From Acidaminobacter sp964416305 (GTDB lineage Bacteria > Bacillota > Clostridia > Peptostreptococcales > Acidaminobacteraceae): a DNA stretch of 64,000 bases. Each line of letters begins with the position of its first letter. The first letter of the stretch is position 1. Both the position numbers and the translations under genes were made by a program. Below the pieces are notes generated by a model, which was not told where the DNA came from, made no database searches, and was given only the letters and a program-made list of their open reading frames with translations. Positions 24,003 through 33,649 of the stretch are shown here, piece by piece. Location of the stretch: contig CAYQDM010000016.1 in assembly GCA_964416305.1 (NCBI GenBank), positions 1-64,000 of the forward strand, read 5' to 3'.

Positions 24003-25067
24003 TTGTCTAATCATCTCTTAAACAGCACGCGTAAGCTTTTGTCAAGTTTGAACGCAGATGCACTCCTGTCTTTTAAGCCTGAAAATCGTCGCTATTTTTC
24101 GGGTTTCACCGGCACCAGCGGATACGTTTTAATTCTTCCGGAGACGCAGTGGTTCATTACGGATTTTCGATACACAGAACAGGCCAAAACTCAGTGTCCT
24201 GAGTTTGAAATCCAGCTCCACAATGCAGAACGGCCGCTTGAGGCAGTTTTGAAGGAAGCCGGAATTCAGAAGCTGGCCTTTGAAGATAACTATGTGACTT
24301 ATCAATTTTACAAAAATCTGTCAGATAAGCTGCCAGACATCACCCTGATCCCTGCAGGCGCCGAAATTGAGGCACTGAGGCTCGTAAAGGAAGACTGGGA
24401 GATCGAAAAAATCGCGAAAGCTGCTGAGATCGCTGACAAGGCTTTTGATCATATTACAGGCTACATCCGACCAGGGGTTTCTGAGCGTGAAGTGGCACTG
24501 GAATTGGAAATTTACATGAAAAAACTCGGCGCCAGCGGGTTGTCCTTTGAGACCATAGCAGCGTCGGGGCTGAGGTCTGCAATGCCACACGGTGTCGCCT
24601 CAGACAAACTTATTGAGGACGGCGATTTTCTCACTCTGGACTTTGGCTGTATCTACGAGGGTTATTGTTCGGACATGACTCGAACGGTGGTTGTGGGCAA
24701 AGCCTCCGAGCGGCAGAAAGAAATTTACAGCACTGTCCTGGAAGCCCAAGAGAAGGCTTTGGACGCAATTCGTGAAGGGATTAACGGCATAAACGTTGAC
24801 AAAATAGCACGAGATGTAATATCATCTAGTGGATATGGAGAATATTTCGGTCACGGCCTCGGCCACGGGGTAGGGCTCGAAATTCACGAAGAACCAAGAC
24901 TGTCGCCAACCGGCACGAAAACGCTGCTGGAAAACATGGTGGTGACAGATGAACCGGGTATTTACATTCCTGGTTTCGGCGGTGTCAGAATCGAGGACCT
25001 GGTCGTTGTGAAAAAAGACGGCTGCGTGGTCTTGAGTCATTCGCCAAAGCAGTTGATGGAACTTTAA
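24003..25067 (+). CDS. Xaa-Pro aminopeptidase (M24 family)
   Basis: 354 residues. The TTG at 24003 is favoured by GCAGGTGA just upstream; a GTG at 23994 is possible. N-terminal creatinase-like domain, then the M24 pita-bread fold with metal ligands in LDFGCIYEGYCSDMTRT (two Asp), GHGLGHGVGLEIHE (His), DEPGIY (Glu) and GVRIEDLVVV (Glu). It cleaves N-terminal residues before proline. Its place directly before efp is common in Firmicutes and suits proline-linked functions. Confidence 0.93.
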   Translation: MSNHLLNSTRKLLSSLNADALLSFKPENRRYFSGFTGTSGYVLILPETQWFITDFRYTEQAKTQCPEFEIQLHNAERPLEAVLKEAGIQKLAFEDNYVTYQFYKNLSDKLPDITLIPAGAEIEALRLVKEDWEIEKIAKAAEIADKAFDHITGYIRPGVSEREVALELEIYMKKLGASGLSFETIAASGLRSAMPHGVASDKLIEDGDFLTLDFGCIYEGYCSDMTRTVVVGKASERQKEIYSTVLEAQEKALDAIREGINGINVDKIARDVISSSGYGEYFGHGLGHGVGLEIHEEPRLSPTGTKTLLENMVVTDEPGIYIPGFGGVRIEDLVVVKKDGCVVLSHSPKQLMEL

Positions 25068-25089
25068 TTTGTCAGAAGGGGAAATGTTC

Positions 25090-25647
<558 letters not shown>

Positions 25648-25740
25648 CCTATAAACACCGCACCAAGCAACACGAGCAAAAGCAACAAAATCAACAAAAT
25701 CAACTGACGTCCACCACTTATCCATTTCACAGGGAGGTTT

Positions 25741-26187
25741 ATGAGCATGCTGTTTGAAAGAGTGTCATACTTGAAAGGACTCGCGGAAGGCCTCGAAATC
25801 GAAAAGAATTCGAAGGAAGGCAAGCTCCTGAAGGAGATCATAAGCGTCCTTGAGGACATCGTCTATGAACTTGACGATATCCAGGAAAACGTCGACGAGA
25901 TCGACGAGTTTGTCGAAGCGCTGAGCGATGACGTTGCAGACATCGAGGAATCCCTCGAGGACTATGATGACGAATTCGACTCCTTCGAATGCCCGGACTG
26001 CGGCGAGGAAATCCTGATCGCTGAAGAAGAGTTCGACGACAATGGCTGCGCAGAAATTGTCTGCCCAGGCTGCGGCAACGAATTTGTTGTCTGTGACGAA
26101 GACGAGTGCGACAGCTGCTGTGGCTGCGGCTGCGACGATGACGAAGACGACGACATGGAAGAAATCGATGAGGTGGAAAGCGAGTAA
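25741..26187 (+). CDS. CD1247-type zinc-ribbon acidic protein
   Basis: 148 residues. A highly acidic helical N-terminus (LFERVSYLKGLAEGL matches the CD1247 N-terminal domain) is followed by a zinc ribbon (CPDCGEEI ... CPGCGNEF) and a second Cys-rich stretch (CDEDECDSCCGCGCDDDEDDD). Conserved in Clostridia between efp and asp23-like genes; function unknown. GGGAGG precedes the start. Confidence 0.85.
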   Translation: MSMLFERVSYLKGLAEGLEIEKNSKEGKLLKEIISVLEDIVYELDDIQENVDEIDEFVEALSDDVADIEESLEDYDDEFDSFECPDCGEEILIAEEEFDDNGCAEIVCPGCGNEFVVCDEDECDSCCGCGCDDDEDDDMEEIDEVESE

Positions 26188-26289
26188 TTTCGCTTGTTCC
26201 ATTCCAAGCAGTTTCACCAGATCACAAGGAATGTCACAAAAGGGCGTCGAACTCGACGTAAGAAAGCATTTGCAAGATTAAAATCTTGG

Positions 26290-26319
26290 GGCCGTGGGCT
26301 GATGCGCCGCGGCCTTTTT
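26290..26319 (+). terminator. Intrinsic terminator upstream of asp23-like gene
   Basis: GGCCGTGG (26290-26297) pairs with CCGCGGCC (26307-26314), followed by TTTTT. Confidence 0.8.
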
Positions 26320-26321
26320 GT

Positions 26322-26351
26322 TTGTACTTCTTTATGCGTTTTTGGTATAAT
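26322..26351 (+). promoter_or_regulatory. Promoter of asp23-like gene
   Basis: TTGTAC (26322-26327), an 18 bp spacer and TATAAT (26346-26351). The RBS GGAGG follows and the ATG is at 26380. Confidence 0.7.
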
Positions 26352-26379
26352 GAGGACGTATACGATTGGAGGTTTGAAC

Positions 26380-26769
26380 ATGACTGAAAACACCCAGCTT
26401 GACGAACTAGAATATGGCAATGTCAATATATCGGATGACGTCATAGGCATCATTTCATCCATTGCAGCGGCAGAAATCACCGGCATCAGCGGCCTCAGCG
26501 GCAAGATCACCGAGGACCTGGTGGAAATGCTCGGAAAGAAGAATTTTTCAAAAGGGGTCAAGGTCGAAGTCAAAGAGGACAAGGTCGAAATCGACCTCAA
26601 TTTGATCGTCGACTACGGCGTCAAAATCCCGGATGTCTCCTGGAGAGTGCAGGAAAACGTCAAAACGGCCGTCGAATCCATGACCGGCCTCAAAGTCCTG
26701 GCGGTCAACGTTCACGTCAACGGCATCAACCTCAAGAAGAAAGAAGAATCACCGGCGAAAGCCGAATAA
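26380..26769 (+). CDS. Asp23/Gls24-family envelope stress protein
   Basis: 129 residues from the ATG at 26380 (GGAGG 8 nt upstream). Typical Asp23 core: GNVNISDDVIGIISSIAAAEITGISGL, VDYGVKIPDVSWRVQENVKTAVESMTGL, VNVHVNGI (landmarks along the protein). Members are abundant membrane-associated proteins linked to cell-envelope homeostasis. The position before nusB is conserved in Firmicutes. Confidence 0.92.
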   Translation: MTENTQLDELEYGNVNISDDVIGIISSIAAAEITGISGLSGKITEDLVEMLGKKNFSKGVKVEVKEDKVEIDLNLIVDYGVKIPDVSWRVQENVKTAVESMTGLKVLAVNVHVNGINLKKKEESPAKAE

Positions 26770-26804
26770 GAATAAAATGAAGCTTGATCACCAGGGAGGC
26801 AATA

Positions 26805-26996
26805 GTGGACCGGCTCCAAATGCTGCGTTCCACTGCCAGACAAAAGCTGGCATACTGCAGGCGTGCAGGGCACGTACACAATTCGCCAAAGTATTTGCGA
26901 ACCAATGCAAATGTTGAGGCGAATTTTTGCCGCCATACTTTGACGTCGCTTTTCGCCGTCTTCGTCGCAGATTCAGCGGCGTCCCAACTCGTGTGA
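26805..26996 (+). CDS. Possible small protein between asp23-like gene and nusB
   Basis: 63 residues from a GTG at 26805, which has a well-spaced GGGAGG. The translation (DRLQMLRSTARQKLAYCRRA...) is basic and Cys-containing without a recognised family. The ribosome site is the only support. The stretch may instead be a transcribed spacer or a remnant of the small DUF2273-type gene often found here. Confidence 0.25.
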   Translation: MDRLQMLRSTARQKLAYCRRAGHVHNSPKYLRTNANVEANFCRHTLTSLFAVFVADSAASQLV

Positions 26997-27020
26997 CAAT
27001 ACGGAGGGCTTAAGCAGCTT

Positions 27021-27440
27021 ATGAGCAGAAAACTCGCGCGTGAAATCGCCATGAACGTCCTGTATCAAATGGCCATTCATGAGGATTTCGCGTCAAAATC
27101 TTTCGAAAACTACATTAACGAAAACATGACGGAATCTGACGATCTCAGGTATGTCCACAGTGTCGTCAATGCTTTTGCCGATAATCGTGAAACCATCGAC
27201 ATCGCCATAGGCAAATACCTCAAGGGTTGGACTTTTGACCGCCTCGCGAAGCTCGACGTCTCTATCCTGAGACTCGCCACCACCGAGATCTTCTTTATCG
27301 AGGAAGTCAGCACCGCAGTCGCCATCAACGAGGCCGTCAATCTCGCCAAGCGCTTTTCTGACGACGAGACGCCGGGTTTTGTCAACGGGGTCCTGGGAGA
27401 AATGGTCCGTCACGAAGAAGTGACACCTCATGAGCGTTAA
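27021..27440 (+). CDS. nusB: Transcription antitermination factor NusB
   Basis: 139 residues. All-helical NusB fold: REIAMNVLYQM at the N-terminus and ISILRLATTEIFFIEEVSTAVAINEAVNLAKRFSDDETPGFVNGVLGE-type conserved C-terminal half (27250-27400). NusB with NusE binds boxA RNA in rRNA antitermination. A GGAGGG site is 12 nt before the ATG. It overlaps the following M22 gene by 11 nt. Confidence 0.94.
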   Translation: MSRKLAREIAMNVLYQMAIHEDFASKSFENYINENMTESDDLRYVHSVVNAFADNRETIDIAIGKYLKGWTFDRLAKLDVSILRLATTEIFFIEEVSTAVAINEAVNLAKRFSDDETPGFVNGVLGEMVRHEEVTPHER

Positions 27441-28452
27441 ACAATTCTTCCTGGGCATCGATACCAGCGCTTATACGACCTCTGTCGCAGTCGTGGACGA
27501 GACGGGGGTTTGTCTATCTGACGCGCGCAGACTGCTGGATGTCAAAGACGGCGAACGCGGGCTGAGGCAATCTGAGGCTTTTTTTCAGCATGTCAATCAC
27601 TTTCCTGAACGTCTTGAGCACGCATTGACAGTGGCCGGCCATCCCAAGCTGTCCGCCATAGCCGTCAGCGCCACCCCAAGAGACATTGAGGGCAGTTATA
27701 TGCCAGTCTTTCAGGCCGGCGTCCGCCTGGCAGAAAACCTGTCCGTCGCCCTTGGCGTCCCGCTCTATAAGACAACACATCAGGACGGCCATATTATGGC
27801 AGGCTGCCAAACTCACCCTGTGCTGCTGGAGCGGCCGTTTCTCGCTGTCCATTTGTCCGGAGGCACCACGGAAATCTTAAGATGCCGCTTTCTGGGCACA
27901 GGATTTCAGGCGGAACTCATTGGGGGCACAAAAGACCTCAGCTTTGGCCAGTTGATCGACCGAATCGGCGTTCACCTCGGTCTCTCTTTTCCCGCCGGCA
28001 AGCCACTGGAAGCCATGATTCTGGAAGCAGAAGACAAGAAAACCCTCAAACCCTGCGCCTTTCCCAAAGTTAAGCCCGCTGCCTGGTTCAATCTCTCCGG
28101 CCTTGAAAACAAGGCTTACAGTCTGATCGAAGCTGGCAGACAACCCGCAGATGTGGCCGCAGGCCTGATAGACTGCCTGGCCAGAACACTCTTTGAGGCC
28201 GTTAAGACCCTTGAAAGTGATCCAAATCCCGAATTGACTGCGTATAAAGATATCCTGATCATAGGCGGCGTAGCCTCAAATCTCAGACTCAGAGCGGCAC
28301 TTGAGCAGGGCTTTAACGCATTGCCGCAGCCTTTGACCGCTCGTTACGCCAGTGTGGCGGATTCCAGCGATAATGCCGTCGGCGTCGCGCTGATCGCCAA
28401 GGCATGCTATCAGCAGGGCAGTCGGATCAGCAGCCAGACTGCCGGTGACTAA
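27430..28452 (+). CDS. M22 (TsaD-like) peptidase/ASKHA-fold paralogue
   Basis: 340 residues. ASKHA ATPase fold related to TsaD/O-sialoglycoprotein endopeptidase: FLGIDTSAYTTSVAVVD (phosphate 1), THQDGHIMAGC in place of TsaD's HxxxH metal site, LSGGTTEILR and IIGGVASNLRLRAALE. This TsaD paralogue is found in Clostridia between nusB and xseA. Its biochemical role is unknown; it should not be taken for the t6A enzyme itself, since TsaD's second histidine context is altered. Confidence 0.85.
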   Translation: MSVKQFFLGIDTSAYTTSVAVVDETGVCLSDARRLLDVKDGERGLRQSEAFFQHVNHFPERLEHALTVAGHPKLSAIAVSATPRDIEGSYMPVFQAGVRLAENLSVALGVPLYKTTHQDGHIMAGCQTHPVLLERPFLAVHLSGGTTEILRCRFLGTGFQAELIGGTKDLSFGQLIDRIGVHLGLSFPAGKPLEAMILEAEDKKTLKPCAFPKVKPAAWFNLSGLENKAYSLIEAGRQPADVAAGLIDCLARTLFEAVKTLESDPNPELTAYKDILIIGGVASNLRLRAALEQGFNALPQPLTARYASVADSSDNAVGVALIAKACYQQGSRISSQTAGD

Positions 28453-28590
28453 ACATCTGGACCGGAATATCAGTCTGCGGCCCGAACTCCGGCATAAAAC
28501 CTGCTGATAACGCAAGCCCGACTTCCCCAGATTTCCAACGACTTCCCACGATTTATGGAACCACATTCAGACGGAGGTGGCCATTCCCCT

Positions 28591-29802
28591 ATGAAGCTTA
28601 GACCCTTAAAGGTCGCTGAAGTCAACAATTACATCAAGCAGCTCATGAACCGCGATCCCATCCTGCACCACTTGACAGTGGAAGGGGAGATCTCCAACTT
28701 CAAAAAACATTCCAGCGGACACCTATACTTTACACTGAAGGACGGCGAAGCCCGCCTCAGCTGCGTGATGTTCCGCTCAGATACAATTCTCAGCCAGATC
28801 GACCTCTCAGACGGCATGATGGTGGCCTGTACCGGCAATATCTCCATTTACGAACGCGACGGCCGCTACCAGCTGTACGTCAGAACCGTCGAGCGCCTGG
28901 GCGTAGGCGACCTCTACCAGCGCTTCGAGGCCCTAAAGACTGAACTGGCCGCCCTTGGCTATTTTGACCCAAAACATAAAAAGCCCATTCCCGAGCTTCC
29001 GGAGCGCATTGCCGTGGTCACATCACCGACCGGCGCCGCCATCCAGGACATCCTCAACGTGGGCTTCAGGCGTTCCCGCCTCCCGGAAGTCATCCTTCTG
29101 CCGGCTGCGGTTCAGGGTGAAGGCGCCGCTGCGTCCATTGCGAGGGCCATCCGCTACGCCAATGAAAAGAAGTTGGCCGATGTTCTCCTGATCGGCCGAG
29201 GCGGCGGTTCCATAGAAGAGCTCTGGGCCTTCAATGAGCGCATTGTAGCGGAAGCCATCCATGATTCTGAAATTCCAGTTGTCTCGGCCGTAGGGCATGA
29301 GACGGACTTTACCATATCGGATTTTGTGAGCGATCAGCGGGTACCGACACCATCGGCAGGGGCAGAGCTTTTGTTCCCAAGCGACAAAATGCTGGTGAGC
29401 GAACTCACAAGCAGCTTAAACCGCATGCACGCCAAACTCGCCGCAAGGCTCATGACACTGCGGCACGACATCGAGCGTCACTCGCCCCAGTCCGAACTGA
29501 AGCGGCTGCAGGACGGCTTGAATCAGAAGCGCATGACCCTGGACTACGAACGGGATCACCTGGACCAGAGCCTTCAGAACCGCCTCAGGCGCGAGAAAAC
29601 CGCGCTGTCAGAACTTGGGGCAGCGCTGAACGCGCTGTCGCCGCTGGGTGTCCTGGGACGGGGTTACGCGGTCCTGACGGATCCGTCCGGACGTGCTGTG
29701 GATGAAGTTTCCAAAGCACAGCCCGGCCAGAAACTGAAGGCCAAACTCAGAGACGGCGTCCTGGACGTCACCGTCGAAGCCATTACAAAGGAGGCTCACT
29801 AG
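28591..29802 (+). CDS. xseA: Exodeoxyribonuclease VII large subunit
   Basis: 403 residues from the ATG at 28591 (GGAGGTGG 10 nt upstream). N-terminal OB-fold (LTVEGEISNFKKHSSGHLYFTLKD), catalytic domain (VVTSPTGAAIQDI, LLIGRGGGSIEELWAFNE, SAVGHETDFTISDFV), a coiled coil and the C-terminal RGYAVLTD segment. With XseB it degrades single-stranded DNA. One motif copy in reverse (29349-29357) codes Thr-Pro-Ser-Ala within the conserved RVPTPSAGAE block. Confidence 0.96.
   Translation: MKLRPLKVAEVNNYIKQLMNRDPILHHLTVEGEISNFKKHSSGHLYFTLKDGEARLSCVMFRSDTILSQIDLSDGMMVACTGNISIYERDGRYQLYVRTVERLGVGDLYQRFEALKTELAALGYFDPKHKKPIPELPERIAVVTSPTGAAIQDILNVGFRRSRLPEVILLPAAVQGEGAAASIARAIRYANEKKLADVLLIGRGGGSIEELWAFNERIVAEAIHDSEIPVVSAVGHETDFTISDFVSDQRVPTPSAGAELLFPSDKMLVSELTSSLNRMHAKLAARLMTLRHDIERHSPQSELKRLQDGLNQKRMTLDYERDHLDQSLQNRLRREKTALSELGAALNALSPLGVLGRGYAVLTDPSGRAVDEVSKAQPGQKLKAKLRDGVLDVTVEAITKEAH
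29349..29357 (-). repeat. Single GCCGATGGT motif within xseA (reverse)
   Basis: ACCATCGGC, extended CAGG; it coincides with the conserved TPSA coding stretch, so protein constraint could explain it. Confidence 0.45.
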
Positions 29803-29807
29803 AAGCC

Positions 29808-30047
29808 ATGCCTAAAGCAGCGAAAGCCAACCAAACCCTTGAGGAAAAACTTGAGACTCTGAGAAAAATTACCGCGACACTGGAAAAAGGTGATCAACCC
29901 CTGGACAAAGCTTTGGCGGAGTTCGAAACGGGTGTCGCCCTTTACCGTGACTGCCTCAGCATGATTGAAGACGCTGAGCGCCGGGTCAGGATTCTCACAG
30001 GGGAGGAACTGAAGCCCTTTGATCAAACCTCGGAGGTGGAGGAATGA
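29808..30047 (+). CDS. xseB: Exodeoxyribonuclease VII small subunit
   Basis: 79 residues. LEEKLETLRKITATLEKGDQPLDKALAEFETGVALY is the conserved helical hairpin of XseB. It starts 5 nt after xseA and overlaps ispA by 4 nt. Several copies bind one XseA along its coiled coil. Confidence 0.95.
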   Translation: MPKAAKANQTLEEKLETLRKITATLEKGDQPLDKALAEFETGVALYRDCLSMIEDAERRVRILTGEELKPFDQTSEVEE

Positions 30048-30940
30048 CTCAATTTTTAAAACAATTTGAATTGAAAGCGGAGCAGATGGACGCCTACCTG
30101 AACGGCTATTTCATCCGCAGCGACAATAAATTTATCGAGAAGATCAACAAGGCCATGCGTTACAGCCTGACGGCTTCCGGCAAGCGGCTGAGACCGCTTC
30201 TCCTCATGGAGTTCTGCAGGCTCTTCGGAGGCACCGAGGAAGATGCCGTGGACTTCGCGGCCTCCATTGAGATGATCCATACCTATTCCCTCATTCACGA
30301 CGACCTTCCGGCAATGGACAATGACGACCTGCGCCGTGGCAAACCGACGAATCACATTATCTTTGGTGAGGCAACGGCCATTTTGGCAGGGGACGCACTT
30401 CTGAACTACGCCTACGAGAATATGCTCAGCAAGGCACTTCAGGATCCGGCCAAGATGCAGCGCTATGTTCATGCAGCGAAAGTCATTGCGGAAAAATCCG
30501 GGTGTCGGGGGATGATCCTGGGGCAGGTAGCGGATATTATGTGCGAAGGTGAGCCTATTGGTGTCGAAACCCTGGATTACGTCAACTTACATAAGACGGG
30601 GGATTTGATCAAGGCAGCCATGATGGCAGGTGCCATTATTGGAGGTGCCGGAAAGGAAGCCCTTGGCAAAGTGGAAACCATAGGACTTAACATTGGCATG
30701 GCGTTCCAAATCGTGGATGACATCCTCGATATCGAGAGCACCGCAGCCGCTATGGGCAAGCCTCGCGGCAGCGACCTGCGCAATGATAAGACCACTTATC
30801 CAATGCTGCTGGGATCTGATGTTTCGAAGAAAATTGTCAAAGAGCGGGTAGATCACGCCATTTCAATTCTGAATGAGTTCGAAGGTGATACGTCCTTCCT
30901 CGAGGCACTGTTCAAATATCTGTGTTATAGGGATAAATAA
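30044..30940 (+). CDS. ispA: Farnesyl/geranylgeranyl diphosphate synthase
   Basis: 298 residues. Trans-prenyltransferase with first Asp-rich motif DDLPAMDNDDLRRGKPTNH and second motif DDILD, plus GKRLRPLL. It condenses isopentenyl diphosphate with allylic diphosphates to make C15/C20 chains for quinone, cell-wall carrier or other isoprenoids. It lies with dxs (31706) and, further away, ispH (60289) of the MEP pathway. Confidence 0.95.
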   Translation: MTQFLKQFELKAEQMDAYLNGYFIRSDNKFIEKINKAMRYSLTASGKRLRPLLLMEFCRLFGGTEEDAVDFAASIEMIHTYSLIHDDLPAMDNDDLRRGKPTNHIIFGEATAILAGDALLNYAYENMLSKALQDPAKMQRYVHAAKVIAEKSGCRGMILGQVADIMCEGEPIGVETLDYVNLHKTGDLIKAAMMAGAIIGGAGKEALGKVETIGLNIGMAFQIVDDILDIESTAAAMGKPRGSDLRNDKTTYPMLLGSDVSKKIVKERVDHAISILNEFEGDTSFLEALFKYLCYRDK

Positions 30941-30959
30941 AGTGATCTGTCAAGCCACA

Positions 30960-31052
30960 AAAGGATCGTCTGATAAGGTGACCAACGAAGCGTGACAATA
31001 AAAGCGTGATAATTGAAAAGTGACAATATAAGAGTGACAAAAGAGGGGTGAG
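30960..31052 (+). repeat. Irregular GTGACAATA repeats before the PAP2-like gene
   Basis: The unit (A)GCGTGACAATAAAA occurs about four times with variation (30991, 31006, 31022, 31035) at ~14-16 bp spacing. It ends at the GAGGGG ribosome site of the next gene. Function unknown. Confidence 0.4.
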
Positions 31053-31055
31053 TCC

Positions 31056-31499
31056 ATGTCCTTTTTTCCAGGCATCGTCAACAACCGAATGTTCCAGGTG
31101 GCCTTTGTCAGCTGGTTTATAGCTCAGGCACTGAAAGTCATTTTGACGCTGATCATCGATCGAAAACTCAACTTGTCCCGGATGATCGGGTCCGGCGGCA
31201 TGCCAAGCTCTCACAGCTCACTGGTAATGGGACTTTCCACAGCGGTTGGCCTTCACTTAGGCTGGGATTCGCCTTTATATGCTGTTGCGCTGGTGACCAG
31301 TCTGGTGGTTATGTATGACGCCAGCGGCGTCAGGCGGTCCGTGGGCATTCAGGCGGCTATACTCAACCAGATCATCGAGGACGCTTACCAGCACAAGCCT
31401 TTCAGCCAGGATAAACTGAAGGAACTGATCGGGCACACGCCTTACGAAGTCTTTGCAGGCGCCATTTTGGGCATAGTCGTGGCCAATGTGATGATTTAA
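31056..31499 (+). CDS. Divergent PAP2-family membrane protein (DUF212)
   Basis: 147 residues. SGGMPSSHSSLVMGL and YDASGVRR with QDKLKELIGHTPYEVFAGAILG are hallmarks of the divergent PAP2/acid phosphatase family. Several membrane helices. Presumably a membrane phosphatase; the substrate may be a lipid or prenyl phosphate, which would fit its place between ispA and dxs, but this is inference. AAGAGGGG precedes the ATG. Confidence 0.9.
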   Translation: MSFFPGIVNNRMFQVAFVSWFIAQALKVILTLIIDRKLNLSRMIGSGGMPSSHSSLVMGLSTAVGLHLGWDSPLYAVALVTSLVVMYDASGVRRSVGIQAAILNQIIEDAYQHKPFSQDKLKELIGHTPYEVFAGAILGIVVANVMI

Positions 31500-31652
31500 C
31501 AACAAGGCTTTCAAATAAATAAGAAATATATGGTATTTTTGTAGTGTGTTTTGCAATCAATTGTTCTATAATAGAGATAGCAGATTTAGTGCTTTGCTGC
31601 TTGAAAGTATGCTAACTTAGATTAAATTAATTTGACATCGGTTAAACCTCAA

Positions 31653-31673
31653 GCCAGGACCTCTCGTCCTGGC
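31653..31673 (+). promoter_or_regulatory. Leader hairpin before dxs
   Basis: GCCAGGAC (31653-31660) - CTCTC - GTCCTGGC (31666-31673), a perfect 8 bp stem 33 bp before the dxs start and downstream of a TATAAT near 31567. No T-run follows, so it is not a simple terminator. Confidence 0.45.
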
Positions 31674-31705
31674 AAATTCTGTCTTATCTGAAAGGTCGGA
31701 AGTCC

Positions 31706-33649
31706 ATGCGACACCTGGATCACATCCAGTCCCCGGCGGACTTGAAAAAGCTCTCCGAGGCGGAACTCAAAATATTAGCCATAGAAATTCGTCAATTTCT
31801 GCTCGAATCCCTGTCGAAAACCGGCGGCCATCTGGCTTCCAACCTGGGTATTGTCGAGCTGACCATAGCGCTTCACAAGGTCTTTAACTCCCCGGAGGAC
31901 AAGATCATTTTTGACGTTGGCCACCAGGGCTACGTCCACAAACTGCTGACCGGGCGCCGGGACCAGTTTCCAACCCTGCGCCAGCTGGACGGAATGAGCG
32001 GTTTTTTGAAGCGCTCAGAATCCGAGCATGACGCTTTTGAAGCCGGCCACAGCAGCACCTCGCTGTCCGCAGCCCTCGGCTTCGCCAAGGCGCGTTCTCT
32101 GAAAGGCACAAAAGAGAATGTCATAGCGGTGATCGGTGACGGCGCCCTCACCGGCGGCATGGCCTTTGAGGCCCTGAATCACATTGGACATGACCGTGAA
32201 AAGGTCATCATCATTCTCAATGACAATGAAATGTCGATCTCTGAAAACGTCGGAGGTCTGTCAAAATATCTGGACCGGATTCGCACCAGCAATAACTACT
32301 ATAAGCTGAAGGGTGAGACCGAATTCATCCTTGGAAAAGTCCCGGGTGTGGGCGGCGCCATGGCCAGAGGCCTCAAGCGCCTCAAGGGTTCCGTCAAATA
32401 TTTCTTTGTACCGGGGATGCTCTTTGAAGATCTGGGCATCACCTACATTGGACCGGTGGACGGTCACGACCTGGATGTTCTGACACATTCCCTGAAGCGG
32501 GCTAAAGAAGCTAATGACGGGCCAATCCTGATCCATGTCTTGACGAAGAAAGGCAAGGGCTTTCTGCCTGCTGAGCTGGACCCGGACAAATACCATGGTG
32601 TTGGCAAATTTTCACTTTCCAAGGGGGTCTCCGAGCTTCCTGCAGTCAAATCCCTGTCTCAAACCTTTGGGGACACACTGACGACCCTTGCGGCTAGTGA
32701 TCAGCGCATTGTCGCCTTAACAGCGGCCATGTGTGACGGCACAGGCCTTGAAAGCTTCAGAGCCTGCTACCCTAAGCGCTTTTTTGACGTAGGCATTGCA
32801 GAGCAGCATGCTGTCACATTGTCTGCCTCATTGGCGGCCGCCGGCATGAAGCCGGTGTTCGCAGTCTATTCGACCTTCCTGCAGCGCGCGTACGACCAGG
32901 TTCTACACGACGTCTGCATTCAGAATGCCAATGTGACGCTGGCTGTGGACCGTGCCGGTCTGGTCGGCCAGGACGGCGAAACCCACCACGGGATGTTCGA
33001 TTTGTCCTTCCTGCAGCCCCTCCCCAATATGGCCATTTATTCCCCTAAAGACGCAGACGAGCTGGAAGCGACACTGGCCTTTGTCATGAAACGCGAGTCC
33101 GGCCCGGTCACTGTCCGCTATCCAAGAGGCGCCGCATCGACCCTGATGCCCTTTAAAGGCAGTGTGGACGCTCCGTTCGTCGAGCGAGACGAAGGTGACG
33201 ACTTTGCCCTGATTGCCGTAGGCAACGTTTTCTCCAATGCCTTGGAAGCCTTTGAAAGTCTCAATGCACAGGGCTATCGGGGAAAACTGATCAATCCTAG
33301 GCGCTTAAAGCCTTTAGCCGTAGATGCCTTAACCCAATGTATTGGAGAGGCACGGGCAATATTCACTTTGGAAGACAATGTTCTGACCGGCGGATTTGGC
33401 GAACGGATTACACTGACGCTGGACGTCAAACGCTATAAGGTCATCAACTTTGCTGTACCTGATGCCTTTGTGGGTCATGGTTCCATACCTCAGCTGCATG
33501 AACAGCTGGGGCTTTCCGGCAAAAAGGTCGCTGCGCGTATAGGTGAAGCTTTGATCGCAGCGCAGGGAACAGCTCAAGGGATGGGTCAGGAAACCAAAGG
33601 AAAAACCTCAGCGGATTTGGCACAGGCGAGCGGGGTGGACTATGAGTAA
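31706..33649 (+). CDS. dxs: 1-deoxy-D-xylulose-5-phosphate synthase
   Basis: 647 residues. Thiamine-diphosphate site VIGDGALTGGMAFEALNHIGHDREKVIIILND, central DVGIAEQHAVTLSASLAAAGMKPV with the catalytic Glu, VDRAGLVGQDGETHHGMFD, C-terminal transketolase fold (landmarks, in order). It makes DXP from pyruvate and glyceraldehyde-3-phosphate, the entry to the MEP isoprenoid pathway and to thiamine and pyridoxal. AAAGGTCGG precedes the ATG. The C-terminus is ~20 residues longer than usual (TAQGMGQETKGKTSADLAQ). It overlaps tlyA by 8 nt. Confidence 0.96.
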   Translation: MRHLDHIQSPADLKKLSEAELKILAIEIRQFLLESLSKTGGHLASNLGIVELTIALHKVFNSPEDKIIFDVGHQGYVHKLLTGRRDQFPTLRQLDGMSGFLKRSESEHDAFEAGHSSTSLSAALGFAKARSLKGTKENVIAVIGDGALTGGMAFEALNHIGHDREKVIIILNDNEMSISENVGGLSKYLDRIRTSNNYYKLKGETEFILGKVPGVGGAMARGLKRLKGSVKYFFVPGMLFEDLGITYIGPVDGHDLDVLTHSLKRAKEANDGPILIHVLTKKGKGFLPAELDPDKYHGVGKFSLSKGVSELPAVKSLSQTFGDTLTTLAASDQRIVALTAAMCDGTGLESFRACYPKRFFDVGIAEQHAVTLSASLAAAGMKPVFAVYSTFLQRAYDQVLHDVCIQNANVTLAVDRAGLVGQDGETHHGMFDLSFLQPLPNMAIYSPKDADELEATLAFVMKRESGPVTVRYPRGAASTLMPFKGSVDAPFVERDEGDDFALIAVGNVFSNALEAFESLNAQGYRGKLINPRRLKPLAVDALTQCIGEARAIFTLEDNVLTGGFGERITLTLDVKRYKVINFAVPDAFVGHGSIPQLHEQLGLSGKKVAARIGEALIAAQGTAQGMGQETKGKTSADLAQASGVDYE

